Origin: Owenia fusiformis
Taxonomy: Eukaryota > Annelida > Polychaeta > Sabellida > Oweniidae
Assembly (NCBI GenBank): GCA_903813345.2
Contig: CAIIXF020000023.1
Location: forward strand, 1 to 48,403
DNA: 48,403 bases
Direction: 5' to 3'
Positions 44,166 to 48,403 of this stretch are shown in pieces. The number at the start of each line of letters is the position of its first letter. Within the stretch, counting starts at the first letter, position 1. The position numbers were made by a program, and so were the translations under genes. The notes beneath the pieces were generated by a model. The model had not been told where the DNA came from. It did not search any database and worked only from the letters and a program-made list of their open reading frames with translations.

Positions 44166-44630
44166 AATTGAAACAATCACAGAGAACCAGCTCAATTATC
44201 GTCAAATGATTTAGCGGTTAATTAATAATTGAGTTCCATCTGCCAGAGCTACAGAGACTGAATGATATCCAAATGAGATCACTGTGGTTCCAGACAATTT
44301 GAGCCCCTTCATGTACAGCAAGGGCCACATAAAAATTCCCATGAAAGTAGTTTCTGCTCTCTTAATAAAGACAGTGTGAGGGCCTCCCTATTCAACATTT
44401 TTTACACCCCAAACATTTTTTCTGGAATGACTTGAAGAACCATGTTTATGTTTATCCAAGCCAAGAGACATAGAACAATTTGAGGTAAACATGTGAAAAG
44501 TACACCCTGCAGATCTTAACCGTTTTTGAAGTTTCGTTCACGAAAACAAAGTGGGTTAATAAGGAGGTTAAGTTACACGTTTTTAAGAGAAAAACATTGT
44601 TGAATTCAGTTCTCCATATACAGTTTGCAT
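44166..44630. other. Unassigned intron
   Basis: Nothing recognised. Confidence 0.4.
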
Positions 44631-44847
44631 AGTTGTTTATTCATCAATTATATCATTGTTCATTGTTCAGGCAACTGACACCCATCGGGTGTATATAGTT
44701 ACACATGATTATATTACATAATTGTATTAATCAAGATGACAAGATATAAAACTGTTTTTAAAGATAGAAAGTTAGGAGAAAAGTAAAAGAAGAGAAAGAA
44801 ATATACATATATATAAGCACATATAGCTAAATGTTATACAGATAAAT
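44631..44847 (-). mobile_element. 3' UTR of the minus-strand LINE
   Basis: It follows the ORF2 stop on the minus strand. It includes the hairpin ACACCC-GAT-GGGTGT and ends with TGAACAATGAACAATG, a short tail repeat. Confidence 0.5.
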
Positions 44848-45510
44848 TTAATACTTGTCCAGATAATACTTTTTCAAATCTGACTTTAATTTATTTCTAG
44901 AATTCAGATGTTTAAAAGTTTCAGGTAATTCATTCCATGTTGTTTTTCCTATGTATTTAATGCTCCTTTGTCCAAATGTAGATTTAAATAAATTAGCTCT
45001 AAGATTGAATCTATAACGTGTCTCTTGACCATTAGTTTGAGTATTTGATATGACATAGTCAAAGAATAAAGTTTGAGGAAATTCTTTGGGTCGTTTGAGA
45101 CAATTTAATACAAAAATACCAACATTTAGCTTATGAATATCTTCTAATTTAAGTATCTTTATTTTCTTAAATTGTAGAGAGGAATCGTCTGTTCTAACAC
45201 TGTTTGTAATTAGTCTTAAGAATCTTTTTTGTACTTTCAGAATTTGAAACAATAGAGCTTTAGTTGCTGTTCTCCAGATAAGAATACAATAATTAATATG
45301 GCTATATATAAGAGAGTAATAAATAGACATCATTGCAGAGTGATTTATCTTATGTTTGACCTTGTAAAGAATTCCTACTACTTGTGAAATTTTGGTAGAT
45401 ACATGAGTAATATGCTCATTCCATTTACGTTTATCATTGATAATAACTCCAAGGAAAGTAGTCTTTGAAATTCTCTCAATGGGTTTATTTCTAATTTTAA
45501 TATTTAGCAT
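44848..45510 (-). pseudogene. LINE ORF2 C-terminal fragment (after the reverse transcriptase core)
   Basis: A 220-codon open frame. It begins just before KTTFLGVIINDKRKWNEHI, the conserved segment after the YxDD core of Jockey/CR1-group reverse transcriptases. It continues with SLIYSHINYCILIWRTA and the QKRFLRLI region typical of the thumb, and ends RYRFNLRANLFKSTFGQRS... NELPETFKHLNSR, the usual C-terminus. Upstream (45590-45511, minus) ELRKISKEW recalls the preceding N.EL.KI..W motif, but stop codons intervene. Endonuclease and polymerase core are absent, giving a classic 5'-truncated insertion. It cannot be part of the LINE at 39.3-40.4 kb: in minus-strand order it lies before that copy's ORF1, the wrong order. 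Confidence 0.85.
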
Positions 45511-46000
45511 TTTTATTTCAGATTCTTTTTATCGATACCACTCCTTTGATATTTTTCTAAGCTCCACTTTATTGTGTCACTGGTTACCATGGTAACAAAA
45601 AAATATGCTAATTTTATCATAGAACGATGAAATCTCCATGTTTATCATATATGTTTGGGATATATTTTGTGAAAAAACACTAAGAAAGGATAAAAAATGG
45701 CAAAAATAGAGCCCAACGGTCCAGAAATTCCTGTTCACCCCTCGTATGTACATATGTATATATACCGTTCCCATTGAAAATATGATCATGAGATTGACGA
45801 TGTGTAAAATTTTAAGAACTATTTGATGACTGGTTTAACCATAATGTGTACAAAGTATTTTCATAACACTAGTGGACATGAGGGATCAACCCCCGTCACA
45901 TGTACACATTGGGGTTTAGAGAAACTTGTGTCTAATTCGGTTCGCCATATCAATACCAATCCTTTGCCAAAAATATCATTTTTTATTACTAACTTGAAAA
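45511..46000. other. Unassigned intron
   Basis: No gene recognised. TGGTTACCATGGTAAC near 45580-45597 contains the 14-bp palindrome GTTACCATGGTAAC. Confidence 0.4.
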
Positions 46001-46085
46001 AAATTGAAAAAATTTGAAAAATGTGAAAAAATTGAAAAAAATAAAAAATAATTGAAAAAAAATTGAAAGAAAATTAAAAAACTCT
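46001..46085 (+). repeat. A-rich TTGAAAAAA array
   Basis: Repeats of TTGAAAAAA and close variants, low complexity. Confidence 0.8.
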
Positions 46086-46101
46086 ACTTGGTATAGAATA
46101 A

Positions 46102-46375
46102 AGCAGTTATGTACGGTCGGTTTGGATATTTGGTTCATCCCTCATGAGATATGCACATCTACCTTCGGTCCCTACGGTCCTTCAGGTAGATATGCATATC
46201 TCCCTCTGGATAAACCACATATCCAAAACCTCCCAGTACATAACCCTTATTTATATCCATGAGTGGATATTGATATCTTCACTAATGAGCGCTGTCGTAA
46301 TATCAGCCCTTGCAAGTTCGGGCTGTATTTATGGCAAGGCTCAGGCATATATTCAATGGTAGGGACATAACTGCT
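46102..46375. mobile_element. Small foldback MITE
   Basis: AGCAGTTATGT (46102-46112) is inverted at 46365-46375. Inside, a hairpin pairs GTTATGTAC (46106-46114) with 46236-46244 and GAGATATGCACATCTACCT (46146-46164) with 46184-46203. It lies about 110 bp before the second linker exon. Confidence 0.75.
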
Positions 46376-46483
46376 AAATACGAGAATATTCAGAAAATGG
46401 ATTGTTCTTCTGCTCGGAAATCATGACATTTATAGAAATACCTCAAAACTCAAGTGTTTGCTACAATACAATATTTGTTTTAG

Positions 46484-46684
46484 GAGTGAGGAAATACAAA
46501 ACAATCATCCTATCGCTCGTCTTAGTTCAACAGAATCAGCTGCTCATGGAAAAAGAATGTCCACAGGTGACAATATCCAAGTTGACAATACCAAAAAGAG
46601 CGAAGTTTGTACCGCCTGTCAACTTGAAAATCCAACCGGTATTTGCAGTTTGGGGGAAGAAGAACAACATGAAATTCTCTTCAG
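46484..46684 (+). CDS. Linker exon copy B with C-x2-C-x8-C motif
   Basis: The exon is 201 bp (66 complete codons) between ATATTTGTTTTAG and AG|GTAATA, phase 2 at both ends. It reads SEEIQNNHPIARL, a polar middle four residues longer than copy A, then EVCTACQLENPTGICSLGE and QHEILF. The motif and both boundaries match copy A at 23194-23382. The next exon at 47714 continues in frame. Conservation is strongest around the three Cys, which argues for selection on that part; the middle has diverged freely. Function unknown. The position between death and protease domains suggests an interdomain linker, perhaps a regulatory or cleavage segment. Confidence 0.75.
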
Positions 46685-47713
46685 GTAATATATCATTCGA
46701 CCAACCAAACAATTGACCAATCAAGTACCTGAAATCAATAGTGTCACGTTCTCCTTTTAGTTTTGTTTAAATAATTCTCTCAATAATTAGTGAATCTTCA
46801 TGATTTGTTATGTGTTACTGTAGATAGAGTAATCAATTCAAATAAGATCGGTATGTTTGAATATCATCAACAATTTAAAAATTAAGAGATATCTCATGTT
46901 CTGTCTAAGCATGCTCTGACACAAAATCACTCAAAACTGTAAATCAGAAAATCGGCCTTACTTAAATTTACCCAATCGGCGACTCAAATAATATAAAATA
47001 ATGTAAATAAAATAATAATAAAATAAAATAATAATAACAAATAATGTAATAGACGGAAATCCTGATTTCAGAAAATTGTATTTTGAACTTTTTTGATGAT
47101 TTTTCCGAGAGCATGCCTTGAGGAATCGAGATTTGTTGATGGTATCAAAAATCAACAATTATTTTTCCATTGAATACTCTATCTACACAAAAAACGTGCA
47201 ACGTGCAAAACCGCTTCGCACGCCAAATTAAAGCGCCATCAAAGCGCCGTTTGTGTGAACGTAGCTTTAGCAATTTTTTCCAAAATGAGTGGGTGTTTAA
47301 GATAAAGGCTGACCAAAAGAGAACTCACATACATATTTTGATTTTGGACGGTCATATCTTTCAGCACCAGTACTTTCTGGTCATAAATACAGTGGATTTT
47401 ATTAAAACAATATGTTTTATTTCAAGTGAAGTCCCGAAGATAGTAAAATATCAATCTTGTTTTTCTCAATTTAAACATATGAAGAATGCCTTCTACACTA
47501 TATCAACAATTTCTTAAAAGGAGATGGTGTTTGATGCGCTTAACTTAAAAACCGCATATAACATGTTATTTTCCCATAGGGACTTTATTTCAGCTAAGTT
47601 TTTGTTATCGAGAATTGATATCTTCAAAACTACACTTTCAATTATACTGATTTTTAATGGACCTGAATTCATACGCACAAAGCAAATTCATAAAAATATT
47701 TTTCTCATTACAG
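46685..47713 (+). other. Intron between linker B and the protease exon
   Basis: It starts GTAATA and ends TTTTTCTCATTACAG. It includes an AAATAATAATAA microsatellite (about 46985-47045) and a GATAAAGGCTGACCAAAAG stretch (about 47302) resembling 23534 after copy A. The long frames 47170-47517 and 47524-47772 run through intron and are not called. Confidence 0.65.
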
Positions 47714-48403
47714 GGATGGTGTGGAATGCGTTACTTTGGGTATTAATGACTCGAGGTTTACAATTCATCTAGATTTAACTGACGATGAACTGCAGGATGG
47801 CATAAAAAGAAAATATCCAAAACACAACTTCATATTCCAACCTGTTGGCAAGAATCCCACTGTCAGAATTTCTGTAGGGACAGAAATAGTTACACTGTCC
47901 GACAGCGGGACATTGGGTGGATTCATTAGAGACATAACTAATAGGGAAGCTCTTCAATATGGCCTTACATGTTGTCATGTTCTAAAAGAAAGTGAATGTG
48001 ATAAAGTTGGAATGTATAAAACATCAGAAACATGGAAGGAAATTGGAATCACCGACAAAACTTATGTTTATTACAACGAAGAAGAACATGGTGTACATAA
48101 GCTCCAGTATGATCTAGCTGTCTTTAAAGTCACCAACCCAGAGAATATTGAAGGACTCAAAAACGAGAACAACGGCAGATGTAAGTGCGAATTAGTATCA
48201 CTAGAAGAATGCCAATGCCGTATACAATATAAAAAAATTGATCGAGTGACAAAGAATGGATGTGTCACGGGAATAACACAAGGAAGGGTTAGGAGTCTTA
48301 ACTACAGCCATAAAAGTACTGATTATAAAGTGTCGAAGGGAAAAGAGATCAAAGTTGCCCTTATGAACATGATTCGAATAGATAATCAAGATGAAAAATT
48401 TGC
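47714..48403 (+). CDS. Exon encoding a trypsin-like serine protease domain (partial, runs off the window)
   Basis: It starts after TTTCTCATTACAG in phase 2, in frame with linker B. The 229 codons read through to the window edge without a stop. After about 55 residues comes RISVGTEIVTLSDSGTLGGF, a beta-rich start resembling the first strands of chymotrypsin-fold peptidases. Then GLTCCHVLKE follows, with His at exon residue 88 (47976-47978) in the T-x-x-H-V-L context used by trypsin/HtrA-like enzymes. YDLAVFKV has Asp at residue 133 (48111-48113) in the D-L-A-V context. The His-Asp distance of 45 equals that of chymotrypsin 57 to 102. The GxSGG region would lie downstream, outside the window, so activity cannot be judged. 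No signal peptide lies at this exon. Coupled to a death domain, it is probably an intracellular effector (inference). Confidence 0.78.

Noticed and set aside
47170-47772. Frames between linker B and the protease exon
   Set aside because: They cross an intron defined by matching phases and a clear acceptor at 47713.
47714-48403. SDSGTLGGF as the catalytic serine motif
   Set aside because: It lies before the His, whereas in chymotrypsin-fold enzymes the Ser motif comes after His and Asp; it is more likely an early beta strand.
1-48403. CRISPR array, rRNA, tRNA or bacterial operon
   Set aside because: No regular repeat-spacer structure, no rRNA core motifs and no cloverleaf were seen; coding is split by introns.

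Overview
This window is AT-rich, intron-rich metazoan DNA dominated by transposable elements. It most likely comes from a marine invertebrate: the evidence is GT-AG introns with short T-rich acceptors, a death-fold exon, LINE and Gypsy fragments, and many TIR and foldback elements. I cannot name the species. Nothing looks bacterial: I see no operons, ribosome binding sites, CRISPR arrays, rRNA or tRNA genes. Most open frames are repeat artefacts or carry no recognisable domain.

The one convincing host gene lies on the + strand and is assembled from four exons with matching phases: a death-domain exon (17394-17694), a short exon with a C-x2-C-x8-C motif (23194-23382), a diverged second copy of that exon (46484-46684), and the start of a long exon encoding a trypsin-like serine protease fold (47714 to the window end). 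The catalytic His and Asp candidates are 45 residues apart, as in chymotrypsin. The Ser region lies beyond the window. The inferred product joins a death-fold adaptor to a trypsin-like protease, which suggests an innate-immunity or cell-death factor. This is the best candidate for an interesting undescribed system. Its 5' end is not identified.

Layout. 1-1170: AT-rich flank and a pentanucleotide satellite. 1417-7990 and 8745-10118: two copies of one TIR element with 3-bp target duplications. The first copy holds two nested TA-flanked elements, one of which holds a further MITE; removing the nested DNA leaves 1368 bp against 1374 bp for the second copy. 10256-10613: decayed LINE 3' end. 10612-16290: a three-block higher-order array (about 1.9 kb per block) of about 475-bp subrepeats rich in nuclear-receptor-like and ETS-like motifs. 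17394-23382: the first two exons, with a foldback element, a Cys-codon minisatellite and a reversed copy of the 475-bp unit between them.

23745-46400, the 23-kb intron: a Gypsy integrase relic cut by a Transib-like element with a 5-bp target duplication, a roughly 74-bp minisatellite, a GC-rich palindromic patch, hAT-like MITE pieces, a long near-perfect palindrome at 36.1 kb, a MITE with 39-bp perfect TIRs, two minus-strand LINE fragments and several local direct duplications. 46484-48403: second linker exon and protease exon.

All assignments come from reading the sequence. No database search was run.
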